A stretch of DNA of 64,000 nt from Halocaridina rubra (lineage: Eukaryota > Arthropoda > Malacostraca > Decapoda > Atyidae), in NCBI GenBank assembly GCA_037179515.1, contig JAXCGZ010005720.1:79501-143500 (forward strand). The letters run 5' to 3'. Numbering within the stretch: position 1 is the first letter of the stretch; every line of letters begins with the position of its first letter. A model generated the notes under the pieces. That model was given only the letters and a program-made list of their open reading frames with translations. It was not told where the DNA came from and ran no database searches. Both the position numbers and the translations under genes were made by a program. Positions 22,936 through 35,379 of the stretch are shown piece by piece.

Positions 22936-24731
22936 TCAAGTATGTGTGACTGGGATGTCGCTGCTCCACTCATTGCAACTCTTTCCAACAGAGCTCGCAT
23001 ATTGACAAGGTTTGAAGGATATGGCGGTGCACCACCTGCGATGTATGGGCATTACCTTGGATGGTGTGTCGGCAGTGCAGGAGATTTATTTTGTAGAATC
23101 AGCCCTGTTCCTATACTTATCTCTGACTGCTAGTAAGAGCTTTTGACTGGTACCCGACTGCTTCCCACACCATATACCCATCACAGCCTCCCTCATGGTG
23201 GAGGAAGTAACCTGTCCACCATGCCCTTCGGCCACACCCTTTCCACCCCTGGAGGAGAATGTTGCACGACTTCAAGAGTTTCTACTCCGACATTTCTCAT
23301 CGTCTACCTTCAACACCATGAAGTCGTCACTCCCGGTAATGTCTGGCCCTCTGCACCAAATGCACTTAGCTCCTGGATTCCATCCTTATGATTGCCACAC
23401 CCCTGCCACCTATCACACATTGGGAGGTGGAGGTGAAGGTGCAGCTTGACGAAGGCATATTGCCGGGTATCATCCAGCCTATCCCCCCTGGGGAAGCCAC
23501 CGAGTGGTGTTCCAGGATGGTAGTAGTGGCTAAAAAAGACCACCACCCTATTGATTATCTATGCCTTAATGCCTCGTGGATGAAGGAGACTCATCACACC
23601 CCTGCCCCCTTCGATTTGGTATCTGGTGCCCCAAGCTGCTCCTTCAAGACAGTGTCAGACACCTTCTGGGGCTTCCACCAGGTGGCATTGGACTAGAAAA
23701 GCAGGAAATTGACGACTTTTAACACCCCCTGGGAAAGATATAATTGCTGCCATACCCCCATGGGCAACTGCTCTGCTTTAGATGCCTATACTCAACAATT
23801 CGAAGATGCCATACAAGAAGTCCCCCAACAAATACAAATGCATTGATGACACTCTGCTGTACAACAACAGCATAGAGGGGATTTCTGGCATACCTACGAC
23901 TTCCTATTCACCTGTGCAGAAAATGGACTCACCCTCAAACCGGGAAAATTAAGGTTCTGCAAATGAGAGGTGGAGCTTGTGGGCTTCCACCTAGGATGGA
24001 AATTCCATGACTACCAGTGAGTGTCTCTCTGCTATCAGAGAGTTCCCCGAGCCAACCCAACCAATTATCTTGGACAGTATTCTTGGCATGGCTCCGGGAA
24101 CCAGCTGGCCCTTTCTTGAGTATGGTGCCTATTATGGAACCTTTTAGGGAATTCCTGAAAAAACAAATGGGTAAGCAGGTGTACTTGGGCAACCAGCTTC
24201 AACTGAAGTTCTGCTAGGCAGAGGAAACCATCTGTCAGCTGGCAAAGGACGGACTTGTCTACTACAATAAGACCCGCCCCACCCTAGCAATCACTGACTG
24301 GAGCAGAGAAGGCATCGGTTTCATCATTCTACAGCAATGCTGCTTGTGTTGTGTACCTCTGCGGCACCCTTCTGCTGCAAAGTAGGGTGGCGCCTAGCAC
24401 TCTGTAGTAGCCATCACCTTACACCAGTGGAGGTCAGGTATGCTGCAGTAGAGGGGGTGGGCCTGGTGGTCACCTGGTGCCTCTGCAAAGCGAGACTATT
24501 CCTATTTGTTTGTCCAACACTCACGCTTTTCACAACCATTGCCCCTTGCTGAAGCTTCTAGGGGACCGGGCTCTTACACACGTTATCAATCTAAGGTTAT
24601 TTTGCCTCAAAGAAAGACTCTTCAGTATAAATTCACCGTTAAGTACCTGAATGGCAAAAAAAATTTTGCCGCAGACTTCCTCTCCAGATATCCTGCCTTA
24701 AAGGCACAACTGAAAAAAAAAGAAAAAGTAT
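22936..24731 (+). pseudogene. Gypsy-2 protease remainder, RT and RNase H
   Basis: Degenerate pol. QVCVTGM (22936) completes the protease active-site region. RT follows with LPGIIQPIPPGEATEWCSRM, VVVAKKD, ETHHTPAPFDLVSG and FWGFHQVALD, then a TAG (23694-23696). The catalytic box is IDDTLLYN (23843-23866). Then come VGFHLGW-like codons, MVPIMEPFREFLKK, and RNase H with AITDWSREGIGF and CCKVGWRLALCSSHHLTPVE. The tail FTVKYLNGKKNFAADFLSRYPAL ends the recognisable part. Several frameshifts are present (near 23440, 23760, 23960, 24330 and 24560). No integrase follows. Confidence 0.8.
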
Positions 24732-24796
24732 AAGAAGCATTCCAGATATGCGAGCAGTATTCTAAGCATGCAATTTAGGTCAGTACACACCCATGT

Positions 24797-24860
24797 TATA
24801 TATTATTACTGTTATTATTATTATTATTATTATTATTGTTATTATTATTATTATTATTAT

Positions 24861-24948
<88 letters not shown>

Positions 24949-24952
24949 ATAC
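24797..24952. repeat. (ATT)n microsatellite
   Basis: About 155 bp of ATT/TTA trinucleotides with a few interruptions (TTAATAATA near 24860). Poly-Asn or poly-Ile frames across it are artefacts. Confidence 0.97.
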
Positions 24953-25029
24953 TGAATTGTATATTCTAAATAAGCATTCCATATTTTTTCTATGCCCAGA
25001 AAATCAGTAAATATGGTTGCACTTGTTAT

Positions 25030-27303
25030 TCCACAGCTTATGGCCCCCAGTACCCGGCATAAATTGGTGCTAAGAATCTCCGGGGATCCTGTTGACTCCA
25101 CTACTGGAGTGAGGGTAGACACGCCTGGTGGTGGTAATGGTTCTGCCCTTAACCTTGCACCTCCTGATAGATCTGCATCCTTCACTCTTCATTTTTCTAA
25201 CATTCGTGGTCTGAACTCTAATCTTTTGTTTGTGGACCAGTACTTGGGTACTTCCCTCCCTAGCGTCCTCCTTCTCTCTGAAACCCAGCTGTCTAGTCAT
25301 GCTTCCACTGACCAATTTCAAATCTCTCACTATACCCTGTATTCTCATGTTCGTTCCAAAGGTAGGGTATGCGCCTACTGCATCACTAACACTCCTATTG
25401 CTAGGCTCATGGACTTTGAATCTCCCAAATTTGATGTTCTCTATGTAAAAATTTATCTCTCCACTACCACTATATTCCTTTGATTCTGCTACTATTCTCC
25501 AAACTACACTGACTTTGTGTCTTTCTTTAAATATCCATCCTCTTGCCGTGAGTCCATGTTATCTTCTCGCCCATATGCCAGAGTTTTCTATATTGGAGAC
25601 TTCAATGTACGCCACAGTGAGTGGCTTAATTCTTCCCACACAGATGTGGAAGGAAGTAAGGGCCTTGCTTTCTCTATTACTCACGATCTGGAACAAAATA
25701 TCAAACATGTTCATGTCTCAATTTACACGAACTTGCAGCCAACACTCTTGACCTATGTCTAACTTCTAACCTAGCAAGCTACTCTTATTCTATGCTTTTC
25801 CCTCTTGATAAAGCTGATCAGTCTTTGATCTCAATCTCTTCCATTTCCACTCCCCCTCCATCAATTCCTTCTACTCATTGCCGCCTTTGACACTTTGAGT
25901 GTAACCAACATGAAGATTTGCGTAACTTCCTCTTTGACTTCACATGGGATGACTATTGCTTTCGGGCCCGCAACCCTGATCAGGTAGCCCTAAAAGTTGC
26001 CGATATCATAACCTCAGGAATAGAGGCATACATCCCCTCCTCTATGAAAACTTTTGTTCCCCTAATCCTTCGTTTGACTGTGCCTGCTCCATGGCTATTT
26101 AGGACAGGAATCGGGCACACCATTTGTACCAAGCCTTTCCTGATATAACTTACGCTGCTTTTATTGTAGCTTGCAATCGCTGTACTGCTCAGATTTGAAG
26201 GTCTAAAGCTTCCTCTATAAGAAGGAATGTTGATGACCTTAACTACCCTCCCACTGACAAATGTTTCTGATCCTTAACCAAAAACCTCTCCAAATACTTC
26301 TGTAACTCAAGCTTTCCACCTCTCATTCGTTCTGATAGTTCTATAGCTTGCTCTCCCACTGACAAAGCCTCTCTCTTTGGTTCTCATTTTTCTGCAAGCT
26401 CTTCCGTGAATGATTCCAGTGCACCGGCCCCTCAATCTTTACCCCTATCTAGCCCTATGCCCTCCCTTATCCTTTCTTAACGTAAAGCTCATAAGGTTCT
26501 TTTATATTTCTTCCTGAATGTTTTATCTCTGTAAAGTTTACGATGTAACTTCTAGCCCATTCCCTGTTACCAGTGGTGTTTCACAGGGCTCTCTTCTTTC
26601 ACATACTCTGGTCCTTCTCTTCATCAATGATCATCTTCAGTCCCCATCTTCCTCTCTTCTTCATGCCTTTTCCGATGATTCTACCCTTCATTTTTCCTAT
26701 GCATTTTCTTCACAACCTTCATCGGCTACTCGTAATCAGTGTCATATCACTCTTTCTTCACCTTTCAACTCCAATTTGCAGAGGGCATTTGAGTGGGGCA
26801 CCCAAAAATTAGTTAAATTTAATGCCTCCAAGACAGATTCTGGCAATCTCTTTATCTTCTTCTCCTCCTGATACACCTAATGTCTTCGAAACTATCAAAC
26901 TTTACCCTCCTAATTCTATCAATATATTAGGAATCCAGACTGCCTCTTACTTGTTTTGGAGGAATCACATAATACAAATTTCTAAATCTGCATCCCAAAA
27001 TTGAGGGATTATGTTTCGTTTTTGTCATTAATTTAACTCTTTACAGTTATTTAAAATCCATAAAGGCCTTACCTGTCCCTGCTTAGAATACTGCTCGCAC
27101 ATCTGGGGTGCTTCTTCATATACTTATCTCCATGATAGGGTTGAATCTAAGGTAGCTAGACCCATTAATGACCCTTCTCTTACTTTTGATCAGGATTCTC
27201 TTTGTCTTCATCGTAAGTTATCATCCCTTTTTCTCTTCTATCGCTACTACTTCCATTCTGATGAGTTGGTGAGTTGCATCCCTCCCCCACAGCCGAAGCC
27301 GAC
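25030..27303 (+). mobile_element. Jockey-like LINE copy J3 with large RT deletion
   Basis: Same family as J1. The N-terminus starts at MAPSTRHK-like codons (25038). EN blocks are LSETQLSSHAS, YIGDFNVRHSEW (an intact GDFN, near 25590) and degraded SDH. After RKAHKVLLYF-like codons (26507) the sequence jumps to FLNVLSL..SSPFPVTSGV, so the fingers and motif A of RT are deleted. Motif B (VSQGSLLS), FSDDST instead of FADD, and the C-terminal PCLEYCSHIWG block follow in different frames. The copy ends at 27303 inside the C-terminal domain with no poly(A). Confidence 0.82.
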
Positions 27304-27480
27304 TAGTACTTGTATATTTCCCATTTCAAGTTTTATTATAATTCATGTGTTTCTGCATCTCTCCCAAGTTTTATTAGCAACAGCCCCTCTACACTCCCGT
27401 CAGGGGTCGCCACAACAGATCAAACGTCTCCATATTGCCCTATCCCCTGCGTCCTCCTTTGTCACACCACACTATATATC
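27304..27480. other. Unassigned spacer between J3 and CR1-e
   Basis: No gene. The stretch 27390-27475 (GTCGCCACAACAGATCA .. CTCCATATTGCCCTAT .. CCTCCTTTGTCACACCA) resembles, from memory, a dispersed repeat common in animal genomes. I could not verify this. Confidence 0.35.
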
Positions 27481-28600
27481 ATATTTGAAATGTCGCTTGA
27501 ATCTAGGGAGATTCCAAGATTCTTTAAACAAGATATGAGGTACCTATCTTCAAAAAGGGAAGGAGGGATACAGCTCTAAACTGTATAGAGAAACTACTAA
27601 GAAAACACACCTTTCTTCACTTAGAATCCTTTACCTTTTGTCAGTGAGACAACATGACTTCAGAGAAGGCTGATCAACAGTAACAAACTCATTATAATTT
27701 TATAATGAGGTAAGCCGGATCCATCAGGAAAGAGAGGCTGGAGAGATTGCATATTTCTCGACTTCCAGAAGGCATATTATACGGTATTACGTATAAGACT
27801 TATTGAGAAGCTGCAAGTAATGGTGAGAATAGGTTGAAATGTCTTGTAATGGATACAAACTTACTTAAAAGGAAGGGAACAGAGGGTTTGAGTAAGACAC
27901 TCACTGTCTGAATGGAGAAGGGTTGGTAGTGGGGTTCCACGGGGTTCAGGTTTATGGCCACTTTTGTTTCTTGTATATGTAAATGACCTACCAGAGTCTG
28001 TAAATTCATTCTTGAATATGCTTACAAACGATACAAAGATTGTGAAGAAAATAATAGACGATGACAATCGTAGAATACTTCAGGAAAACCTAAATAGTCT
28101 GCATGAGTGGTCAGAAAAGTGGCTAATGAAATTCAGTGCTTTAACATGTAAGGTAATGAGAATGAGTACAAGTGCGAGAAGGCCCAAATTTTGTTATTCA
28201 ATAGCAGGAGCAGAACTTTAAGAGAAAGAGAATGAGAGCGACCTAGGAGCAAAGATACTGGCAGATTTGTCTCCGGGAATGCATATAAATGGCATAGTAA
28301 GGGCAGTATATGCTTTCTTAGCAAATGTAAGGGTAGCTTTCAGACACATGGACAAGGAAACGTTCAGAAATATTTAGTAATCGAGGTGAGGCCAAAACTT
28401 CAATATGCAGCTCCCTTTTGGAATCCACACTTGGAAAAGAACATAATTAAGCTAGACAAAGTTCAAAGACATGCCAAGAAACTGGTGCCAGAGATACGCA
28501 ATCTCAGTTACGAGGAGAGGCTAAGGGATTCAGACTTACCATTACTCAAAGCTAGAGGAATAAGGGGGATATGATGACAGTTTTTAAATTCCTTTCATGA
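27481..28600 (+). mobile_element. CR1-like LINE copy e, old and 3-prime truncated
   Basis: A degenerate relative of copies a-c. Recognisable stretches are SLESREIPRFFKQ (27490), an altered motif A region near 27760, GVPRGSGLWPLLFLVYVNDLPESVNSF (27930-28010), LTNDTKIVKK in place of FADD, EWSEKWLMKF (28110), RPKLQYAAPFWNPHLEKNI (28390) and VQRHAKKLVPEIRNLSYEERLRD. It ends near TTTTTAAATTCCTTTCATG (28600) before the family 3-prime UTR. There are many stops and several small indels. Clearly older than a-c. Confidence 0.8.
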
Positions 28601-29545
28601 AGAAAGTAACTTCTCTATCTCACTTTACAAGCAATGATATCAAAACTACTGGGTAAGTTGGTATTGCTGCAATAGAGTCAGAGTGTTCAATAACAGATTG
28701 CAAACAATCAGGAAAATAAACAGGAAATACCTAACTAACAGATCTTACCAAACCATTCAAGCCGTCAAAGAACATGTTCGCTCCATGATCAAAGAAATTA
28801 AAAAAAGTAGAATTATTACGAATAGAACTCTACAACTATAAGTTCACCAATGAGACTAATCAACTACTCTGCTAAGGGTAGAATGCCATAGATCATCCCC
28901 TACAGCAATCCCCGCATAGATGCTCTCAGTTAGCTTCGCTAATAAGAGTCGACTCAGAGTCCTCCCCTTCACTATAAGAAGAACACTTCACTGCTTCAGT
29001 ATCATACGATGGGCCAAAATAAAAGAAGCCTGCAATGAGCAAGGCTGCATCAATACTTCATTTACTCTAACTGAAGTAAGAAAAGTTAACAAGAGTTCCA
29101 AGAACACTTCTCTTCAGTGCAGACCCCACTACCTTCATCATGTTCTGAAATCTCAGACTCCAAGGAAAACAGGCTATGATTTCCCTCATATACTTTACCT
29201 GGATCTGAAGGGTCAGGCAACCTGTGTGGAAGAAGCCGGATATTTAACGCATTCTAAATCCAATGAATCCTGAATATCTACAACCAATCTCTTCTAAAAG
29301 GCAAAGAAAATGGGACTAAAGAGAGTCTGATAGAAGTGTCCTCTCTTTCTCTGCAATGTCTCTCCATATCAACCCAGTAGTGAATGCATGACATTGCTTC
29401 TATCGCTTCTGGACCAGCGTCAAGCATGGATTGTCTTCATCAACCTGGATAAGGCATTGAGCGAATCTATGTTCCTGCCATCCTCTCAGCTCTAGTCGAC
29501 AAACAAGGCTAAGGCAATCTTCTCTCCTGGGTCAAGCTCAGTCTT
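28601..29545 (+). mobile_element. Degenerate LINE relic, possibly I/Nimb-like
   Basis: Low-quality coding remnants on the plus strand: TYQTIQAVKEHVRSMIKE (near 28755), FTIRRTLHCFSIIRWAKIKEAC (near 28970), then LLLDQRQAWIVFINLDKAL (29395-29450), which looks like RT motif A, followed by ILSALVDK and LLSWVK codons in another frame. Recognition rests on the motif A pattern and general resemblance. No endonuclease block or 3-prime end was identified. Confidence 0.5.
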
Positions 29546-29624
29546 CAAGAATTAATTTCCCTAGTTAAATATATGGGCACTACTTGACCAAAAAATAGCC
29601 TGAACATATTACACATCACGAACG

Positions 29625-29630
<6 letters not shown>

Positions 29631-29710
<80 letters not shown>
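29631..29710. repeat. (ATT)n tract preceding SINE copy 1
   Basis: About 80 bp of uninterrupted ATT units immediately upstream of the first SINE of the array. Confidence 0.97.
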
Positions 29711-29715
29711 GCATT

Positions 29716-29912
29716 GTAGTCACCGTGGCTCAACCGGTAGCTTCCACGACTTTGAGGTGTCAGGTTGAGGGTTCACGCCCCGTCACAGTCTGAGGTTAGC
29801 AAGGGCATGCAATCAGGGTAACGATTACACCTGCCAAGACAAGTCCTTCGTAAGAAGGCAACTGTCCTAGCCCTTGGTAGAAAAGGGAATCCGTGACGTA
29901 AAACTGGAACAA

Positions 29913-29913
<1 letters not shown>
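29716..29913 (+). mobile_element. tRNA-derived SINE, array copy 1
   Basis: The head carries RNA polymerase III-type boxes: box A TGGCTCAACCGG and box B GGTTCACGCCCC, spaced as in a tRNA. The body ends GTAAAACTGGAACAAC and runs into (ATT)n. This copy differs from copies 2-5 in the box A region (CAACCGG versus CAAGCGG) and in CTTCCACG versus CGTCCGCG. It would need LINE proteins in trans to move. Confidence 0.8.
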
Positions 29914-30234
<321 letters not shown>

Positions 30235-30446
30235 GTAGTCACCGTGGCTCAAGCGGTAGCGTCCGCGACTTTGAGGTGTCAGGTTGAGGGTTCACGCCCC
30301 GTCACAGTCTGAGGTTAGCAAGGGCATGCAATCAGGGTAACGATTACATCTGCCAAGACAAGTCCTTCGCAAGATGGCAACTGTCCTAGCCCTTGGTAGA
30401 AAAGGGATTCCGTGACGTAAAACCGGAACAACAACAACAACAACAA

Positions 30447-30447
<1 letters not shown>
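30235..30447 (+). mobile_element. tRNA-derived SINE, array copy 2, (AAC)n tail
   Basis: Box A TGGCTCAAGCGG, box B GGTTCACGCCCC. The body ends ACCGGAAC and continues with AAC units (to 30447) before ATT. Nearly identical to copies 3-5. Confidence 0.82.

Positions 30448-30525
<78 letters not shown>
30448..30525. repeat. Short (ATT)n spacer 2
   Basis: About 78 bp of pure ATT units between SINE copies 2 and 3. Confidence 0.96.
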
Positions 30526-30721
30526 GTAGTCACGTGGCTCAAGCGGTAGCGTCCGCGACTTTGAGGTGTCAGGTTGAGGGTTTTCGCCCCGTCACAGTCT
30601 GAGGTTAGCAAGGGCATGCAATCAGGGTAACGATTACATCTGCCAAGACAAGTCCTTCGCAAGATGGCAACTGTCCTAGCCCTTGGTAGAAAAGGGATTC
30701 CGTGACGTAAAACCGGAATAA

Positions 30722-30723
<2 letters not shown>
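30526..30723 (+). mobile_element. tRNA-derived SINE, array copy 3, altered box B
   Basis: One base is lost ahead of box A (CACGTGG versus CACCGTGG) and box B reads GGTTTTCGCCCC, a change also present in copy 5. The tail is AATAAC then ATT. Confidence 0.82.
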
Positions 30724-30782
<59 letters not shown>

Positions 30783-30795
30783 GTTATTATTATTA

Positions 30796-30881
<86 letters not shown>

Positions 30882-30908
30882 GATTATTATTATTATTATT
30901 ATTATTAC

Positions 30909-30984
<76 letters not shown>
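30724..30984. repeat. Long (ATT)n spacer 3 with marker interruptions
   Basis: About 260 bp of ATT units carrying TTG..TCA at 30781-30799, a frame slip TTGATT near 30880 and ACT near 30907. The first and last markers match spacer 1. Confidence 0.95.
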
Positions 30985-31181
30985 GTAGTCACCGTGGCTC
31001 AAGCGGTAGCGTCCGCGACTTTGAGGTGTCAGGTTGAGGGTTCACGCCCCGTCACAGTCTGAGGTTAGCAAGGGCATGCAATCAGGGTAACGATTACATC
31101 TGCCAAGACAAGTCCTTCGCAAGATGGCAACTGTCCTAGCCCTTGGTAGAAAAGGGATTCCGTGACGTAAAACCGGAATAA

Positions 31182-31182
<1 letters not shown>
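30985..31182 (+). mobile_element. tRNA-derived SINE, array copy 4
   Basis: Box A TGGCTCAAGCGG, box B GGTTCACGCCCC as in copy 2. Tail AATAAC as in copy 3. Confidence 0.82.

Positions 31183-31254
<72 letters not shown>
31183..31254. repeat. Short (ATT)n spacer 4
   Basis: About 72 bp of pure ATT units between SINE copies 4 and 5. Confidence 0.96.
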
Positions 31255-31496
31255 GTAGTCACCGTGGCTCAAGCGGTAGCGTCCGCGACTTTGAGGTGTC
31301 AGGTTGAGGGTTTTCGCCCCGTCACAGTCTGAGGTTAGCAAGGGCATGCAATCAGGGTAACGATTACATCTGTCAAGACAAGTCCTTCGCAAGAAGGCAA
31401 CTGTCCTAGTCCTTGGTAGAAAAGGGAATCCGTGACGTAAAACCGGAACAACAACAACAACAACAACAACATTATTATTATTATTATAATTATTAA

Positions 31497-31551
<55 letters not shown>
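31255..31551 (+). mobile_element. tRNA-derived SINE, array copy 5, (AAC)n then (ATT)n tail
   Basis: Box B is the altered GGTTTTCGCCCC of copy 3. The body ends at about 31449, followed by AAC units to 31470 and an ATT tract with two interruptions to 31551, where the array stops. Confidence 0.82.
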
Positions 31552-32351
<800 letters not shown>

Positions 32352-32581
32352 GTGCGACAAAAGTAACGTCTTTTCAATTTATCACCTTCAATTTAAGAAA
32401 ATAAATAAGTTACAGTATATTAAATAAATATGATAAGTATTGCTTCAGCAAAAACATTAGGCACTGTTATTGACCTAATCCATAGACACTGTATGAGTAC
32501 TTTTAATTTATTGACCTAATCCATAAAAAAAATAAGACAAATAAAAAAGTAAAAAAAAAAAAAAGTTTATTTTTGTCGCAC
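32352..32581. mobile_element. Short inverted-repeat element (MITE candidate, 230 bp)
   Basis: A perfect 11-bp inverted terminal pair, GTGCGACAAAA (32352-32362) and TTTTGTCGCAC (32571-32581), bounds a non-coding A/T-rich body. The body contains the direct repeat TTATTGACCTAATCCATA twice (about 32468 and 32508). The left edge abuts a TA tract, compatible with TA target choice, but no target duplication can be proved. Confidence 0.45.
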
Positions 32582-32646
32582 CCACATGTATAGGATGATG
32601 CAAAGCACGACAGATATCATTGCAACATATTTCATAAGTATGTAAG

Positions 32647-33060
<414 letters not shown>

Positions 33061-33149
33061 ACTGAGACATATGTGTACATATATACTGAAAACATTATAT
33101 TAAAAAAAATGGCTTTACTTTTTCTCGTCTAGTGTGTCGTGCGGAATGG

Positions 33150-33325
33150 GACTATTTGGCGGCACCCTTTTGGCACCGTCCTTTTTACGCCGCTCATTTG
33201 CCGCGAAAGTGCTTTAGCGTTGTCCTTTTAGCACTAAGCTTTATTGGTTAGGTTAGGTTAGCTTAGTGCCAAAAGGGCAACCCCAAAATGCTCTAGCGCC
33301 AAAAGAACAGCGTCAAAAAGTGTCG
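33150..33325. repeat. Imperfect foldback element
   Basis: Left arm about 33202-33240 and right arm about 33260-33300 are imperfect reverse complements, with GCACTAAGC facing GCTTAGTGC at the inner edge. The 20-bp centre contains two TTAGG units. Outer parts share GGCRCC..CTTTTGGC / GCCAAAAGG motifs. It could be a MITE remnant. The TTAGG units are too few to be a telomere tract. Confidence 0.5.
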
Positions 33326-34967
33326 TGATATCATGACTGTAGCCAAATATTGCTAAGTTGATTTACAAACCTTCCTTGTAATACTCTAACAGCATTAACT
33401 TTCAATGTAATATGCATTGGCCATTTTTATTAAGCTTATTTTTTAAGCCCCACCCCAACTGTACATCCAATTCCGTTAACAGGGCCTTTGGCGATTAGGT
33501 TGAGGGCTTGATACACCACTCTGGCCATTATTTTCAAATGAAATTAGATGCTTATTCCTACTCATTTATGGGACCTAAATACTTCTCGCTCTACTGTAAA
33601 TTAGTTACTTTTGAAAAAAGTACAGCATTATATTCGTTAGCAGTAAAGTAAGCTATTGTTTCTTTTATGCTCTCGTGGTTCAACTATTCATAATTAAAAG
33701 AGTATCGTACTTCTCTCTCATATACTTACATATAAACACACGTACACAAAGAGAAAAACTTAAAAAATGAAAACTAAAACCTCTATGGAATCCCTATCTC
33801 GAATAGAGACTACTCTACCACTTTCAAACTAATGGTGTGTTCAAAGAAGTTTCCAAATTGGCATGGCCTACCACAAGAGGTACAACATTCTCTCGTTTCC
33901 CCTAAGAAATTCTGCCCAAGTCCCGTTATACCTTGGAAATAAAAAATGAATTGCACTTCTGAATTCAAAAGAAGTGTGCTTTCCTACTGCAATAGAATGG
34001 AGGTTTCCAATATATTACTTTTGGATGTATAAGTTTGATTTTTCCTTTATTTATTTCTCTCCCAACTTTTTAGTTTACTTATTCATAAATAATGTTTTTG
34101 AGCCTAAATTTTACGTTTCCTCCCCTCAATCGCAAATACTTCAAGGTGGTCGTCATGCAAAATTGTTATAACAGGAAAAACATACTTGCCTGAATGATAA
34201 TATAATATCATGAAACGCCTCTGTTATATCTAACATAATTGCAAATTATTTTGCAACTCATGCTGCACATTATACTTCAAATTAAATGTAAAAGGTATAT
34301 GAAAAAAGGCATAATTTTCAGAAACATCGGTCTCAGTCGTAGTATGATTGCGAATCATACAAAATAATTCTTACAGCAATATTCGACTTGCTATGAGTAC
34401 ATATCATAAATAAAAGGGTAAAAATGGCATGTAAAGCTGCATACAAGTAGTCTGTTGAGAAGCCTTATTTAGTGGCAATATTATCGAGTTATTAGATTAT
34501 AATAAAAAAAAAAACTCACTACCTCGTATTTTTTTTATTTTCTCTTGGGTTGTACTTCAGTATTTAAACTAATAAAATGACTTGATAAAACTTTTGCAAT
34601 TTTATTAATATATCTGTTTTTGCTTTTAAGAAAGGATTAACAGTCGCCATTTTTTGAAATTGTTCATGGTACCAACATAATCGTTCAATGACCACCAAAT
34701 TTTTAAAGTTTTAAATATTTGTGTTGCTTGTATAAAATAGAGTTAAGTTATTCGGTACACGTGATTCTAATGTGCTTTTTAGTTGTAATCATAAAAAAGT
34801 CCTGTATTAGCTTCAAATATTTCATTATCTATTCTAAGGCATAATTGTGATTCACCAGTTACGAACGTATGTTATGAGATTAAATTGATAAGAGATAAAC
34901 TCTGTACCCGGATTCTATTATCTGTGAATGCTAGATAACGTGTATACGTCGCAGCCACTTTAATAAT
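33326..34967. other. No gene recognised
   Basis: About 1.6 kb of A/T-rich sequence. Its longest open frame (65 codons, 33974-34171) shows no motif. Nothing repeated elsewhere in the window was noticed. Confidence 0.6.
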
Positions 34968-35185
<218 letters not shown>

Positions 35186-35379
35186 CTTATTAATTATTAC
35201 TTTTTCTGGGCATGAACACAAACTTCATCAAATTTCAAATGGCAAAATTACAATATATAAGATGCGTGAACAACGGCTGCACATCTATAAGCTGAAAGGT
35301 TAAATGAAGGAATTATGAGGAAGGAAAGAAAGTGACGTTGCAGCAGGATAAATCTAAAACAAAGGAATGATCAAGAAAA

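Larger units (their letters stand above)
19591..24735 (+). mobile_element. Gypsy-2 retrotransposon fragment, split by CR1-b
   Basis: Left piece 19591-19921: gag C-terminus with two cysteine knuckles (CGNCGNSHMDKRSC and a second with a stop inside, YNC..VGYFRKCC), then the start of protease (AVANTG). Right piece 22936-24735: QVCVTGM, RT and RNase H. The two pieces join in the protease active site, so CR1-b (19922-22935) inserted there. No integrase or LTR was found and the copy ends near an (ATT)n tract. Confidence 0.8.

Noticed and set aside
23143..23449. Overlapping short frames 23143-23391 and 23195-23449 as separate genes
   Set aside because: They lie between Gypsy-2 protease and RT codons in shifted frames and are parts of the decayed pol.
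24992..25100. J3 ORF start at 24992
   Set aside because: The first codons come from flanking sequence. Comparison with J1 and J5 places the element's own coding start at the MAPST-type codons near 25038.
33246..33262. Interstitial telomere repeat (TTAGG)n
   Set aside because: Only about two and a half units, in the loop of a foldback.
33974..34171. 65-codon frame in the long unassigned stretch
   Set aside because: Phe/Tyr-rich translation of A/T-rich DNA with no family resemblance.
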